A stretch of 64,000 nucleotides of DNA from contig NMRB01000256.1 in assembly GCA_002633025.1 (NCBI GenBank), forward strand, positions 294,712 through 358,711. Reading direction: 5' to 3'. The DNA is from Notospermus geniculatus. Lineage: Eukaryota; Nemertea; Pilidiophora; Heteronemertea; Lineidae. This document shows, in pieces, positions 1 through 10,253 of the stretch. The notes below the pieces were generated by a model. It saw nothing but the letters and a program-made list of their open reading frames with translations. It searched no databases and was not told where the DNA came from. Each line of letters starts with the position of its first letter. Position 1 is the first letter of the stretch. A program made the position numbers and the translations under genes.

Positions 1-1310
1 GACGTACACACACACGTGTCCTTCATTCAACTGAGAATAATAAACTATAGATTCGACATCCGGAAACGAGAAAATATCCAAGGATGTTACCAGAATAGTC
101 CATCTTGTGTTGTGAACCATGGATACTGTTCGTGTATTCCCAATGCCTCGACACTGGCATCGACGCACGCAGTGTTTTCATTCGGGTTGCTGCTAATTCC
201 ACTGGATCGTTTCAAGGTCACAGCGGTAAGACTCGTAAGAGAAGACTGACAAGGTTACAACGTGCTACATCACTCCTGACAACGGGTCATGGCCATGGGT
301 TTCCCCAGTACCACACTATGACAGCATCTGATCAGCTGGTCTGGATATATACATACAGTGCCTGTACAGTCAGACGGCGCAGGAGCACAGCCATTTTTGT
401 TTGTAACATGCGCAAAACGTCTCATACGCTGTAAGCAGAAGACAAGCTCGTCACGACAATATTGACATTAGCAAGCTACTACTGGCGTCTACCCAAAGAC
501 GATGGGGTGCCGCCTGCTTGTGAGGCCCTGCGAGCACCCCTGGTCCGAGGGCTCAAATATGTAAAGAATGGAACTAACCACCTGAGGCCATCGTGCGGTA
601 ACCGTGTTGCGGGCCGACCTCCGAGCCACGGTCCCTCCTCCAGCTCGGTATCAGCTGAGTACTCCAGTTCTCCTGATATAGTAGCTCACCAAAACCTCAC
701 ACTCTAAACTATCACTAAGGGCGATTTGCCTTTCCAGTCACATGACACAGAATTACACGCTCCTTTGTGCTAATTACGGTAACCAGTTCATTGATTACCG
801 TCGTGTAGCCAATCAGAATCCAGGAGGGCCTGTCAGTCTTCCCGAATATCGTGCTGAATGGGTTCCCCGTTTACTACTCGAGTCATGCTATTTGAGTGAT
901 GCAGTGTGCTACATTTCCCTTCCTATATCCACGTAACTCACTCCACTGATCGTATCTCCTCGTTCTCCCGGGAAAGGTAGGTCCAATTTGTTACGAACCA
1001 ATCAATTGCTAGATTTATTCCAGCACTGGCATTTGGCTATGTCCTATTTCCTGCCCATCTCACCAATTTCAACTATGCATCGGGTTAAAGGTCATCAAGA
1101 ACAAGGTACTTCAAGAGTATTATGTGTCAATATTTGTAATGTACATGTATATGTACTCACTGCAAACAGTGCTCATGATTGCGGAAGTACCTTAACCCAT
1201 CTCGTCACGTGTTCTCATCAATTGGCCTTCCACTGTTTTTATGATGCATCTGATGCAGTGACACAGGTTAGCCACTCGATTAGCAGGGATTATCCTATCG
1301 ATATCACAAA
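1..1310. other. No supported gene
   Basis: I see no recognisable gene or repeat family in this stretch. Short ORFs of up to about 111 codons occur on both strands, but their translations show no domain, no low-complexity bias typical of proteins and no convincing splice signals. A TACATGTA-type word is present near 1141. It is best read as intergenic or intronic DNA. Confidence 0.5.
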
Positions 1311-1321
1311 AAATATTCGAT

Positions 1322-1337
1322 AGATCGATCGATCGAT
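1322..1337. repeat. GATC microsatellite
   Basis: A short run of GATC units, four in a row, forms a perfect tetranucleotide microsatellite that is also self-complementary. Confidence 0.8.
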
Positions 1338-1670
1338 ATAAGCGAAAGGTCTTCATTCGTGATATCTAGGTCACGATGTTGGCTTATGATAGTACAGTTC
1401 ATGATTGCTTTAGTCAATTGAAATGAGCTACAGATGTGCCACTACTTTCTATATTTCATTACTGACCTGTCAAAATCCAATTTTATACACCCCTTCACCA
1501 GTATTGCTGTTCATGACCCAACATTATGCTTACAACAACACTGTCATTTAGTGTTGTTCTTGAGTTTTCCCAACGGCCCATAGCCTACGAACCTTTAGGT
1601 CCTAGGCCTAGTGATAATTTCTTCTACATGTACGTCAAAGCCAACTGTAACAGGAGGGAGAATCACCAAC

Positions 1671-1815
1671 CAGTGTTTCCGCCAGAGGGTAATAAGGGTA
1701 CAAGGCTAGTACCCTCAAGGGAACAGAAAAGGGCCATTTTCTTTAATTTCATGGTTTTTTTGCTGATTTTGAAGAAATTAGTACCGTCCAAAACATTTCT
1801 GGCACAGACCTTACC
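1671..1815 (+). repeat. Dispersed repeat R1, copy 1
   Basis: This roughly 145-bp stretch begins with CAGTGTTTCCGCCAGAG. It includes AACAGAAAAGGGCCATTT and CTGATTTTGAAGAA. The same blocks recur in the same order and orientation at 7329-7475, which defines a dispersed repeat. No terminal inverted repeat or coding capacity is visible. The element class is unknown. Confidence 0.75.
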
Positions 1816-2195
1816 AATGAACGTTGTCGGAGGCCTAAATGAGCCGTTGTAAAACTCCCTAATGTGATACTTCATTTTTGGCAAGCTGGTAAAAGGGACA
1901 CAAATCAAGATTTAGTGGTTCAGGTTTCTGTTCCTTTCGCTCATAACCTATTTGTGGCATACAATTTTTGTTTTACTTGGATAATCCCATCAGCATCTCC
2001 ATGAAATGTCACAAGTTGTGACGTAATCTAATTAACTGAACACAATGTTGCTACTCATCAAGTAAACAGACATATAAAATCATTTTTAAATTGATATTAA
2101 TGAGATGAATGTTCACTATCAGTGGGTAGTCATGGTGGTGGGCATCCAAAACAGACAAAACATCATTTCTGGTGACTTTTTTGGAAAAAGAAACC

Positions 2196-2312
2196 AATGA
2201 ATATACACGTATTTCATTTATCATTACACAGAAATATAAATTCTGAGCAAGTAATAAATGACCAACGAATATATTTCATTTATCATTACACAGAAATATA
2301 AATTCTGAGCAA
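2196..2312 (+). repeat. Local tandem duplication, about 61-bp period
   Basis: A unit containing TTTCATTTATCATTACACAG followed by AAATATAAATTCTGAGCAA occurs twice in direct orientation (about 2209-2250 and 2270-2312), with almost no divergence. It looks like a recent local tandem duplication of AT-rich DNA. No function is evident. Confidence 0.85.
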
Positions 2313-2319
2313 TAAAGTT

Positions 2320-3145
2320 TCGAATCTTGTAGCTTGTCCTTTGTTTTACACGCAGGAGATGCCAAACCCACGTGATAAAATACCGCTATACAAATGTAAA
2401 AACTTTGCTTTTGGCAAGGTTACTGCTACTGGTTGTAACAATGCCTTACTACTAAGAGTTTGTTGTCTCTGTGAGTAGGCTACATTATGGCTATGCATGC
2501 ATTCTGCTACGTCCGGCCGAAATACACATGTAGGAGTGTACTCTAAGAGGTAGGGGTCAGGGAGGGGTGGATGGTTCCAAAGGACATGCTAGAGCCATCC
2601 ATTTGACACGGGGCTGGCGACTTAACACTCACTTCCGGTGCAGGAATGAGAAAGGAATTGTACTTTTATCCTTGAGTTTTCAATTCAAGCTACAGTTCAA
2701 CCCCCACAATCTATCACAACTGTGTCGCTGGACTTAAAACGGTGGCCTACAAATTCATGATTTGGTTGATAGCCATGTGGGCATACAGTCATGTGCTTTG
2801 CTTACCATATCGGAATACAAAATTACTCGTGAAACAGTAGAGTTATCCTTTTATTTGTAGCAGGAATGCCGCATGCAGCAAACTGGGTCAGAAACGACAA
2901 TTACCCCGTTAAATACCATCCGTAAATTATTTACCAAGGTCAAAGTATCCGCGAATCTAGGTTTCTCTACCAGTGTGGGGGTGGTATAGAATTAGGCCGA
3001 TGGTTGTCATCAGGATGACCTCACACTTACTGTGTCATGACGTGTGTGGGCATTTAACACATCAATCATAATTTCATGTTGAAAACCCGTATTGTCAAAG
3101 ATATTATAACAGGAAGTTGATGTATCAATCTAATGGACTCATCTT
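2320..3145. other. No supported gene
   Basis: I see no recognisable coding exon, RNA gene or repeat family here. The stretch lies between a small tandem duplication and the repeat cluster that starts near 3.15 kb. Confidence 0.4.
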
Positions 3146-3147
3146 GG

Positions 3148-3480
3148 CGAATTTGTAGTGGAAAGGATATTACATCTACAATGTACTTGGTTTAAAGATA
3201 ATGTATCACGGATATTTTCGTGGGCCACGAAAGTCATTGTTTATTTACATTTTGTTTCTTTATGTCTCGTCTTTCTTCGTCTTATGAGTAATTTGTTGGT
3301 GGCATGCCACTCTAGAAATTCTTTTGATACTGAAAATATTCAATTTGGTGGGTTGGCATGTCCCAAAAGTCCAAAATAACATAATGTAAACATCCGTGTT
3401 TACAAACATTGAATGTAAACAATGAAGTCGTGATACATTATCTTTAATGTCCAGCAATTGATATTAGCCTGCAAACTGAG
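3148..3480 (+). repeat. Dispersed repeat split by MITE B
   Basis: The left part (GTAGTGGAAAGGATATTAC near 3157-3176) and the right part (TGTCCAGCAATTGATATTAG from 3448) are contiguous in a paralogous copy at 3944-4005. There GTAGTGAAAGGATATTAC runs almost directly into GTGTCCAGCGATTGATATT. The paralog therefore approximates the empty site for the element at 3196-3443. Confidence 0.7.
3196..3443 (+). mobile_element. MITE family B, copy 1 (TTAA target site)
   Basis: This 248-bp element has inverted ends, AGATAATGTATCACGG on the left and its complement ending TGATACATTATCT on the right. It is bounded on both sides by TTAA (3192-3195 and 3444-3447). A second copy is at 36875-37128. There is no transposase, so it is a miniature inverted-repeat transposable element. 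TTAA duplication is typical of piggyBac, and some other superfamilies also use it. The parent family is not identifiable here. A paralogous unoccupied site lies at 3944-4005. Confidence 0.85.
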
Positions 3481-3513
3481 ATACACTGACGTTTGACTAC
3501 TTCAGTATTTCTG

Positions 3514-3620
3514 ATGAATAAAGACTATGCTTTTACTTGAATTTTGCAATACAAATGCACTAGGCAGTGCTGTACAAATCTGAAGTAAAAGCATTCGCTA
3601 GTCTTTATTCATATGACCCA
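3514..3620. mobile_element. Palindromic MITE family C, variant C2
   Basis: This short palindrome has arms built on GAATAAAGACTA..GCTTTTACTT and ends ATATGACCCA. It is closely matched by 5828-5946. It is the first of three family C units lying nearly head-to-tail up to 3868. It has no coding capacity. Confidence 0.75.
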
Positions 3621-3744
3621 ATGGCTGATATTCATAAAAGCAAGCAAATGCTTTTACTTCAAGTTTGCAGTACATTTACATTCGACATTACTTTGCAAAT
3701 CTCAAGTAAAAGCATTTGCTAATATTTATGAATACCGTACAGCC
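3621..3744. mobile_element. Palindromic MITE family C
   Basis: It starts TGGCTGATATTCATAAAAG and ends with the complementary sequence ...TTTATGAATACC..AGCC. The inner arm word is AGCAAATGCTTTTACTT. The centre is a short unpaired segment with ACATTTACATT. This is the middle member of the three-unit cluster at 3.5-3.9 kb. The whole element could fold into one hairpin. Confidence 0.8.
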
Positions 3745-3745
3745 T

Positions 3746-3868
3746 TTGGCTGGTATTCATAAAAGTTAGCAAATACTTTTACTTAAGATTTGCACAGCAG
3801 TGTCCATTATAAATGTACTACAAAATTTTAAGTGAAAGCATTTGCTAGCTTTTATAAATATCAGCCAT
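3746..3868. mobile_element. Palindromic MITE family C
   Basis: This third adjacent copy of the roughly 123-bp palindrome begins TTGGCTGGTATTCATAAAAG and ends with TATAAATATCAGCCA. It shares the central block GCACAGC..TGTCC..AAATGTACTAC with copies at 5490-5827, 12006-12140 and 37375-37504. Confidence 0.8.
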
Positions 3869-3943
3869 TGTCCTGATCAAACATCTACTCTTCACAAAAA
3901 TATATTACATCGTTGCTTATAGGATAGCATGAAGGAATAGCTT

Positions 3944-4005
3944 GTAGTGAAAGGATATTACTTGCTTCAGTGTCCAGCGATTGATATTTGGCCTACAAAA
4001 TGCAG
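3944..4005 (+). repeat. Unoccupied paralog of the MITE B target
   Basis: GTAGTGAAAGGATATTACTT is followed closely by GTGTCCAGCGATTGATATT. This matches the two flanks of the B element at 3196-3443 without the element. Similar words continue downstream (GGCCTACAAA..., then CTTCTGTATT), so the duplicated block is longer than the segment given. Confidence 0.6.
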
Positions 4006-4167
4006 CATACATGTATATCATGTAGTTCTTCTGTATTCCGCCAAGATTCAAACTGATTTAACATCTACTTCAAATACTATTAGGCTGCTTATAGGAATGA
4101 TAGTAAGAAGAAATGACTGCTGAACCCGTCCAAAATGCCGAATGAAAAACAAAACTTTCGTATTTAA

Positions 4168-4509
4168 AGGGAGACTGCACTCATTGTGTAAAATTTAGAA
4201 TTTTTGAAATATCGTTAACACATTCAAATTCATTGATATCTGCAACACGTCATATTTTTTACAAATCAGCATACACATTTTAAGTACATTGTATTTTAAT
4301 TGGATACCAAGGGGACCATTGCACAGCACACATGATGTCATGTGTGCTCAATGCATATTTTAATATGAAGGTACAACCAATAGGCCTTGGTTGCCACAGT
4401 ATTACATGTAGCTCATTCACTACAAAGGTCGACAGGCTATTGTCACTAGTGACATCACAACTCATGGGTCGATAAAAATTCAAAAGGTTTCAATGAGTGG
4501 AGTCTCCCT
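4168..4509 (+). mobile_element. MITE family A, copy 1 (TTAA target site)
   Basis: This 342-bp element begins AGGGAGACTGCACTCATTGT and ends with the complement CAATGAGTGGAGTCTCCCT. It is flanked by TTAA at 4164-4167 and 4510-4513. The interior carries conserved blocks, including CCAAGGGGACCATTGCACAG and ACATGATGTCATGTGTGCTC. Six copies occur in this window, all non-coding. The terminal repeats plus TTAA make a non-autonomous DNA transposon the best reading. Confidence 0.9.
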
Positions 4510-4513
4510 TTAA

Positions 4514-5250
4514 GAAAAAGGTTCTTATTTCAATCTGCATTACGTATCTTCCCGGGCAGTTAGAGGGAATTTTAAAAATACTCGTCTTGGTCATTAACAT
4601 AAGGCAGGCATCTATATGGAGTAAGACAAGTCCCGTTGTATCCCTACAAAAACAGCTATGCGTGCCTTCCCGGAGCACAAATCCAAAGCAGAAGGTTCAA
4701 ATTCACGAAGGATGATTCGTCATGGGTAAAAAAAACAAGCCAGTATACAAAGACTCAACAGAGATGCACTCAGCTTGCTGCAGAATGCATATGCAATCAA
4801 TCGTTACGTGGATTACCTATGGTGACCGAAAGACAGGGGAGGGGGACCATGATGTAATATCGTTACTGTACTGTGCCTGGTGGTGGTGTACATCACTCAT
4901 CGTCAACCACAGAAAAGATCAGTGTAATTCTGAAAACAATTACACCATGACAGACCACTCGGTGACACCTCAAACAGTTGACCAGTAATATTCGAGATTT
5001 TCGTACCATATCGTAACATGGGTTGGCACGAGGCAGAAACATTAGGCCTACTTGATGTTTACGTTTCTGCTAATTACCAATATATTCCTTTTTCGAGATC
5101 TATTGTTTTGTGAATTCATACTTTACTCATCCCCTCCAATATGTATTACAGATTTATTGCTATTTTCTCTCATGAAGCCGATCTTTTTGGAGCCTATCTT
5201 CTAGGTAGGCCTATGCAGTAAGATTCAGTAGTTCACGCTCAAGAAATATT
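4514..5250. other. No supported gene
   Basis: Nothing recognisable is visible. Three overlapping ORFs of 72-88 codons in different frames show no domain or repeated homology elsewhere in the window. Confidence 0.4.
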
Positions 5251-5335
5251 AGGGTGCGAGGGTCCGTGGGTTCGAATCCGGTAGGAATATGTCTTCACCT
5301 TGGGAACCCGTTTCTATTTCTTGTCCAAGAAGTAA
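5251..5335 (+). repeat. tRNA-derived SINE fragment (B box)
   Basis: GTGGGTTCGAATCCGG around 5267-5282 matches an RNA polymerase III B box (GGTTCGANTCC). It is followed by a tail containing GTCTTCACCTTGGGAACC. A second fragment with the same order (B box, then GTCTTTCACCTTAGAAACC) lies at 26160-26240. No A box or acceptor stem is intact, so it is a truncated SINE rather than a tRNA gene. Confidence 0.6.
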
Positions 5336-5489
5336 GGAATGTAAAATGGTTTATTACATATACCTTTTATACTTCTGTAACGAATTGCTTGCTCATTCAC
5401 TTAATGTTTGTCCACAACTTTATCCTTAAACTGTCCTGTTGGCAGAATGCTTTTGACAGAAGTGGCCATTGCTATGCTTTGCAAGCAAA

Positions 5490-5827
5490 TTGGCTGGTAT
5501 TCATAAAAGTTGGCAAATGCTTTTCCTTAAAGCCTCACTGTATTGAATTCAGAAAGTGCTTACGTCCTCCGACGTTAGCTTAGTGTAAAATGTACTATGG
5601 TCTATGGGAATACATTAGGGCTCTGCCTTCAGTTTTTTCAATGTGTGCTGAAAACTAGGGCTTGATTCTTTGAAGTACGTATCAGGCAAGTATTCTGGGG
5701 ACCTAAGAGGCTATGAGACATACATCTGCACTCCCCTAATACTGTGAGGCTTTAAGATTTACACAGCGAGGTCCAATGTAAATGTACTACAAAACTTGAA
5801 GGAAAAGCGTTTATGAATATCAGCCAA
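5490..5827. mobile_element. Family C palindrome split by a TTAA element
   Basis: The left part (5490-5530, TTGGCTGGTATTCATAAAAG...CCTTAA) and the right part (5752-5827, TTAAGATTTACACAGCGAGG...TATCAGCCAA) together make one ordinary family C unit. The 221-bp element at 5531-5751 interrupts it exactly at the CTTAAGATTT site seen intact in other copies. A C2 unit follows directly at 5828. Confidence 0.85.
5531..5751 (+). mobile_element. Third TTAA-targeting MITE family
   Basis: Its ends are AGCCTCACTGTATT and the complementary AATACTGTGAGGCT, flanked by TTAA at 5527-5530 and 5752-5755. Removing the element and one TTAA restores the family C sequence CTTAAGATTT, which gives internal proof of insertion and target duplication. 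There is no ORF of note. It was inserted after the host palindrome, so it is the younger of the two. Confidence 0.85.
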
Positions 5828-5946
5828 GGGTCATATGAATAAAGACTAGCAAACGCTTTTACTTCAGATTTGTACAGCATTGCCTAGTGCATTTGTATTG
5901 CAAAATTCAAGTAAAAGTATTTACTAGTCTTTATTCATATGACCCA
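5828..5946. mobile_element. Palindromic MITE family C, variant C2
   Basis: The ends are GGGTCATATGAATAAAGAC and GTCTTTATTCATATGACCC, a perfect terminal palindrome. The arms continue TAGCAAACGCTTTTACTT. It matches 3514-3620 and abuts a standard C unit, as happens there too. Confidence 0.85.
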
Positions 5947-5949
5947 TTG

Positions 5950-6520
5950 TCTTTGTTCCAAATAACCAATGCGGCAATGAAAAGTGAGCTTTAAAATACA
6001 CCATGAATTGCATCTTTACCTATAAACTAGTGATGAATATTGATGTCAATATATCAAATATTGCTGCATGCAATGTTTGGCTAATACCAATCCGAATACA
6101 TTACCTAGAAAACGAAACTATACCCTGACCATTAGCGGCCATTTTGTTTTGAGTGTACGCAACGCAACCCTCGCTTGGACATACACAATACATGATCTAT
6201 TTCCGGTCACTTGGCGACCATAAAGGCACTTGGCCCCCATTGTTATCACCGCACGCGTAAACCTTATAACAATTCAACATTATAGAGTCATCAAGGATCA
6301 TCTTACACAAATCTTATGACATATTCACTCAAGAGTATTTCTCAATATTGTATCATTCTAAAGAAGCAAATATCATTTTTGATGGCGAAATCATTGCACA
6401 TTTCGTCACCACGAAAGGTGGAGAGATTATACAATGCATTGAGTGCCCATGCGGGCAATCAGCTTTACATTGTGTTTTGTGCCTCCGTGAAGAATGCGAT
6501 TGACCTTCACCCTTGTGTAG
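5950..6520. other. No supported gene
   Basis: No recognisable gene or repeat is visible. ORFs on the two strands overlap each other near 6316-6757 and are largely produced by the foldback element that follows. Confidence 0.35.
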
Positions 6521-6526
6521 GAGGAC

Positions 6527-6692
6527 AGGGTCGTATTTAAACGGGGGGCGAGGGGGGCAGTTGCCCCTGAGCCAACCAAAAAACGTGATTTTCATGCGGA
6601 TTTTGGGCAAAAAAACAGCAAAAAGAGGGCTTCTGCCCCCCCCCCCCCCGACAGGCTCCTGCCCCCTGGACCAAAAAGTTAAATACGGCTCT
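6527..6692. mobile_element. Foldback element with poly-G/poly-C arms
   Basis: It begins AGGGTCGTATTTAAACGGGG and ends in TTAAATACGGCTCT, so the two ends are imperfect inverted repeats. A G-rich run near the left end (GGGGGGCGAGGGGGGCAG) is mirrored by a long run of C near 6637-6649. The pattern GGGCCGTATTTA..GGGG..CCCC..TAAATACGGC is a typical small non-autonomous DNA element. The overlapping ORFs are by-products. Confidence 0.65.
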
Positions 6693-6769
6693 GGAGGAGG
6701 TACAGCTTCGTGTCCAAGGAAAATACCAAATACACCCTTCCTTTCTCCATATACCATTTATTTTCTACA

Positions 6770-6910
6770 TGTATCCAAAAAATAGAGCACAAAAGGCGAC
6801 ACATAAAATGAAATAAAAGGAGTCGTCCTCCAAAAATCTAGCAAATTTTCGACCCCAACCGGGGTTTTCTTCAGGCTGGCACTTTCAAGTCGAGCTATCA
6901 GGAGCTATTT
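6770..6910 (-). mobile_element. Hairpin element D, copy 1
   Basis: The hairpin GACCCCAACCGGGGTT lies at 6851-6866, followed by CTTCAGGCTGGCACTTTCAA and GTCGAGCTA. The upstream flank ATCCAAAAAATAGAGCACAA (then AAGGCGACACA) reappears inverted beyond the copy at 46209-46290, which suggests terminal inverted repeats. On the minus strand the core reads CTGAAGA, hairpin, GAAA, which resembles a hammerhead ribozyme (see findings). Confidence 0.75.
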
Positions 6911-7328
6911 TCTACATGTGTTACAAGATATCTGACATTTACAGCAATCCCGTGAACGTGCTGTAATGATTCACTTATTGCATTGATATGTACACGAGTA
7001 CTAGCATCATCAGCAGCTGTTACACTCTCCGTGTGTCCTTGAACGTTGGAAATTTAATAAAGCCGTGTCCTCGGGCGCAGAAGTGTCACAATACTGACAT
7101 GATATTTCTGCTTCGACTGCTTGCCCTGTGTAGAGAAACCACCCTGCTTGTCACCCTACAGCCAGGGCCATACCGAAGGTTCCAGTTTAAATCGGCGTTG
7201 CTAGATGGCAGAAGTATTCTGGGATGTTATCGTGGAAAGAAAGCTGTTGGATGGTTCAGCAAGGGCGAGCAGTGACAAGTTGACAGGGTTTTTCAAGGCA
7301 CATGTAGATGGTGATATTAATATTGATG

Positions 7329-7475
7329 CAGTGTTTCCGCCAGAGAGTACTAAGGGTACTATGCTATAGTATCCTCAAAGGAACAGAAAAGGGCCATTTC
7401 TTTAAATTTCATGGGGTTTTTACTGATTTTGAAGAATTTAGTACCCTCAAAAATATTTCTAGCAGTGTCCCTGTG
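7329..7475 (+). repeat. Dispersed repeat R1, copy 2
   Basis: It matches 1671-1815 in order and orientation (CAGTGTTTCCGCCAGAG, AACAGAAAAGGGCCATTTC, ATTTCATGG, CTGATTTTGAAGAA). The similarity decays after about 145 bp. Its class is unknown. Confidence 0.75.
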
Positions 7476-7986
7476 GTGGGTGTTCTGAGCTACATTACTG
7501 CGGATAAAAATCGAAAAAGAACCTCCGAATATGTAACATGAACCAGGTACAACAGATGAAAATGGTCCTAACAAAACATTGAACGTTTTTTTTTAGAAAA
7601 GATAAACCGAGTGTTGGTCAGTTATGACCCTGATATAAAACCAGTTTTGTTATTCCGAGCAGTTCACTCCTGCGAAGAAGTTGGTTCTGATCATGGCGAA
7701 AACTCTATTTTTTCAACTACATGTATTGCCCACGAAATCTAAGATATTCCGAAGGATGTCCATGAAAAACTAAATCCTTCGTTATCATGGTTTTGATAAG
7801 AAAGGGATCTGGTTATACATTCCTTTTGGCCTTCTCTGTCGAAAAGTAATGTTTTTGTTCTCTCGTGACGTCATGTGGACAGCAGCCAATCAGAATCTTG
7901 CGATATATCTCGCTCAGAAAATAATACAAGAAGGAGTTGTAATGAATTTTTCTGGGTTTACAGCTGAAACTTTACATTGGATGTAG

Positions 7987-8484
7987 CCATAAAGGAATCA
8001 TCCATGAAGCTTTAACTGCGAACGATGAACTTACTGAGGGATACACTTCATGTGTTGCCACCAGATGTCTCTCACTGTCTGAATTTCGGCTTTATGTAGT
8101 AGGCACGAGCTTCAACTTTTTTTGTGGTGAAGAGGTACATGAACCTGTCGACTTGATGCTTTGAATTCCATTTCTGAGGATAACAGAGCTATTTTCAGCA
8201 CAATTAGTGCTCCATGTGCAAATGTACATGTACGTCAGCCTTTTCAAATGTACACAGATGACCCTGCGCTCAAATCGTTCGTGGGGTTCTCATTAATTCA
8301 GTCCTTTTGTATCATAAGATCAACTAGTCGGAATTCAACAAAATTTGCAGTGAACGTGCAGAAGGGTCTTGCCTATCATATGGAAAAGTCAGAATGCAAA
8401 TCGGTTGAGGTTTAAAGGGATATTGCCCACATTTATAAAATGCTAAATTTGTAGGTTGAACCTTTATGGTTGATTCCTTTATGG
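7987..8484 (+). mobile_element. Terminal-repeat element, 498 bp, 5-bp target duplication
   Basis: The left end CCATAAAGGAATCATCCATG is mirrored by the right end GGTTGATTCCTTTATGG. The element is flanked by TGTAG on both sides (7982-7986 and 8485-8489). A second, shorter copy lies at 9831-10253 with its own 5-bp duplication. The longest internal ORF (8161-8415, 84 codons) is not a recognisable transposase. Five-base duplications occur in a few DNA transposon groups, including some hAT relatives, but I cannot assign a superfamily. Confidence 0.85.
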
Positions 8485-8933
8485 TGTAGCCAAACAAAAG
8501 CCTGTGATATCAGGCCTCGTTTTCAGGAACATCCTGTACACCTCTATCATAATTTGCCTAAGTGACATTGCTTCCGATTTTACTGCTTCAAATTGTTTGT
8601 ATCGTGCTCGGTAGTGTCACATCCTGGTAAATTCTAAAACGCAGTTTATCTAGGCACATTGCCAATCAAACGTTACTTTGATGTGAGTTGTAGATGATTT
8701 AGTTGATGTATCCTGATACTAATTCATACATGGAGTTGACACTTTGCCAGTTGGCATCATGTGCTCCACGCCATGTAAACAAACAACCGTAGCGACCAAC
8801 TTTTCAATTCATCTGAAGAAGTTGAATCTTTTTGGTGCTTCAAATAATGGGAAACACGAACAAATCGCATTCGATACAGGCTTTGAATATGAGAGGGTTG
8901 ATAGCGAAAATATGGCGAACAGGAAAGGTATCA

Positions 8934-9079
8934 TAAAGCTGCATTTAGCTGACACGCGGAATGCGGTATAGGGCCGCGGAATCCCCGGCGGAAGCGATTT
9001 GTTGTATGCGAAATGCATTGAACTTTCCGCTTACCGCGTTCCGCAATCCGCATACCGCGTGCAGCTAAATCCAGCTTTA
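8934..9079. mobile_element. Foldback element rich in CCGC/GCGG
   Basis: The ends TAAAGCTGCATTTAGCTGAC and GTGCAGCTAAATCCAGCTTTA are imperfect inverted repeats. The interior is dominated by CCGC and GCGG words (GCGGAATGCGGTA and TTCCGCAATCCGCATACCGC), so the unit folds on itself. No coding content is visible. Confidence 0.7.
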
Positions 9080-9280
9080 CGATTGTATCCCAAGCCTTGC
9101 CCAACTAAATTTGCACCCTTGACATCATCATCATCAACTAGAATGGAAATAGCAAGTAGGTCATTAGCATTACTAGAATTTTTATGAGGAAAATCAGTGA
9201 GATAGTGAATGCCCTAAATGTTTAGTTGCTTCAATAACACACATTTTGAATATAGGTTGATAGTTCAACCTTTTGCATGA

Positions 9281-9440
9281 GAGCACACTGAAAGTAGGTC
9301 ACCATGACCTTTACAGAAATGTGCAGGAAAGTAGGTCAACAAGACTACTACGATTGGAGCATACTGAAACTAGGTCACTGTGATTATTTACAGGAATACA
9401 AGTTTAAAGTAGGTCAATGAGATCATGAATTGTAGGAATG
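9281..9440 (+). repeat. Degenerate AGGTCA-bearing tandem repeat
   Basis: Four units of about 40-50 bp contain GTAGGTCACCATGACC, GTAGGTCAACAAGAC, CTAGGTCACTGTGATTATTT and GTAGGTCAATGAGATC, each preceded by a variant of CTGAAAGTAGGTCA. An outlying GTAGGTCATTAGC lies near 9154. The same half-site word dominates the much larger arrays at 51 kb and 58.7-61.1 kb. Confidence 0.65.
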
Positions 9441-9702
9441 TTAATAGACTTGGCTAATAAGATGGAGACCAAAAGAAAATGGAAGCACATGTTCAGATCA
9501 TTACATTATGTATTAAATCACACATTATGTCGTATCTTTTTGACATTCTGATGATCAGTGAGGTGATTTAGAGTGGATTCGAACTCATATTCTGATAAAA
9601 GAACTGAGTGAATCGGATGTTTTCAAATTGGTGTCGGTGTTGACACGAACACTTCTTGGAACACTAACCGAAGCTACAAGTATAAATTGATGCCACAGCA
9701 AC

Positions 9703-9818
9703 GCCATATTCACAAAACCTTGCTAGCTTAGTAGGTTCCTAGTTGTGTACATTGGCCTGTACAAACTAGGCACTTTAGCAGGCAACTAAGCCAACCAAAG
9801 TTTTATGAATATGGGCCC
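9703..9818. mobile_element. Small palindromic element
   Basis: The left arm GCCATATTCACAAAACCTTG..AGCTTAGTAGG pairs with the right arm CTAAGCCAACCAAAGTTTTA..TGAATATGGGC. The end motif, a complement of GGGCCATATTCATGAA, resembles the palindromes at 51921-52061 and 60952-61068, which suggests one wider family. Confidence 0.65.
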
Positions 9819-9830
9819 TGGTGAGTTTTA

Positions 9831-10253
9831 CCATAAAGGTTAAACTGCGAACGACGAACTTACTGAGGGATACACTTCATGTGTTGCCACCAGATGTCTC
9901 TCACTGCCTGAATTTTGGCTTTACGTAATAGGCACGAGCTTCAACTTTTTTTGTGGTGAAGAGGTATATGAACATGTCAACTTGATGCTTTGAATTCCAT
10001 TTCTGAGGATAACAGAGCGATTTTCAGGACAATTTGTGCTCCATGTGCAAATGTACGTCAGCCTATTCAAATAGTTTTGTATCATAAGATGAACTTGTCG
10101 GACTCAACAAAATTTGCAGTGAACGTGCAGAAGGGTCTTGCCTATCATATGGAATAGTCAAAATGCAAATCTGTTGAGGTTTATAGGGATATTGTCCACA
10201 TTTATAAAATGCTAAATTTGTAAGTTGAACCTTTATGGTTGATTCCTTTATGG
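9831..10253 (+). mobile_element. Second copy of the 5-bp-duplication element, left end shortened
   Basis: It matches 7987-8484 over nearly its whole length, for example GAACTTACTGAGGGATACAC and GTGTTGCCACCAGATGTCTC. It is flanked by TTTTA on both sides (9826-9830 and 10254-10258). The left terminus goes straight from CCATAAAGG to TTAAACTGCG and lacks about 18 bp present in copy 1. An interior segment is also missing near 10065. The intact duplication shows it inserted independently. Confidence 0.85.

Noticed and set aside
6353-6785. Opposing Pro/Gly-rich ORFs of 90-134 codons
   Set aside because: They are produced by the G-run and C-run arms of a foldback element.
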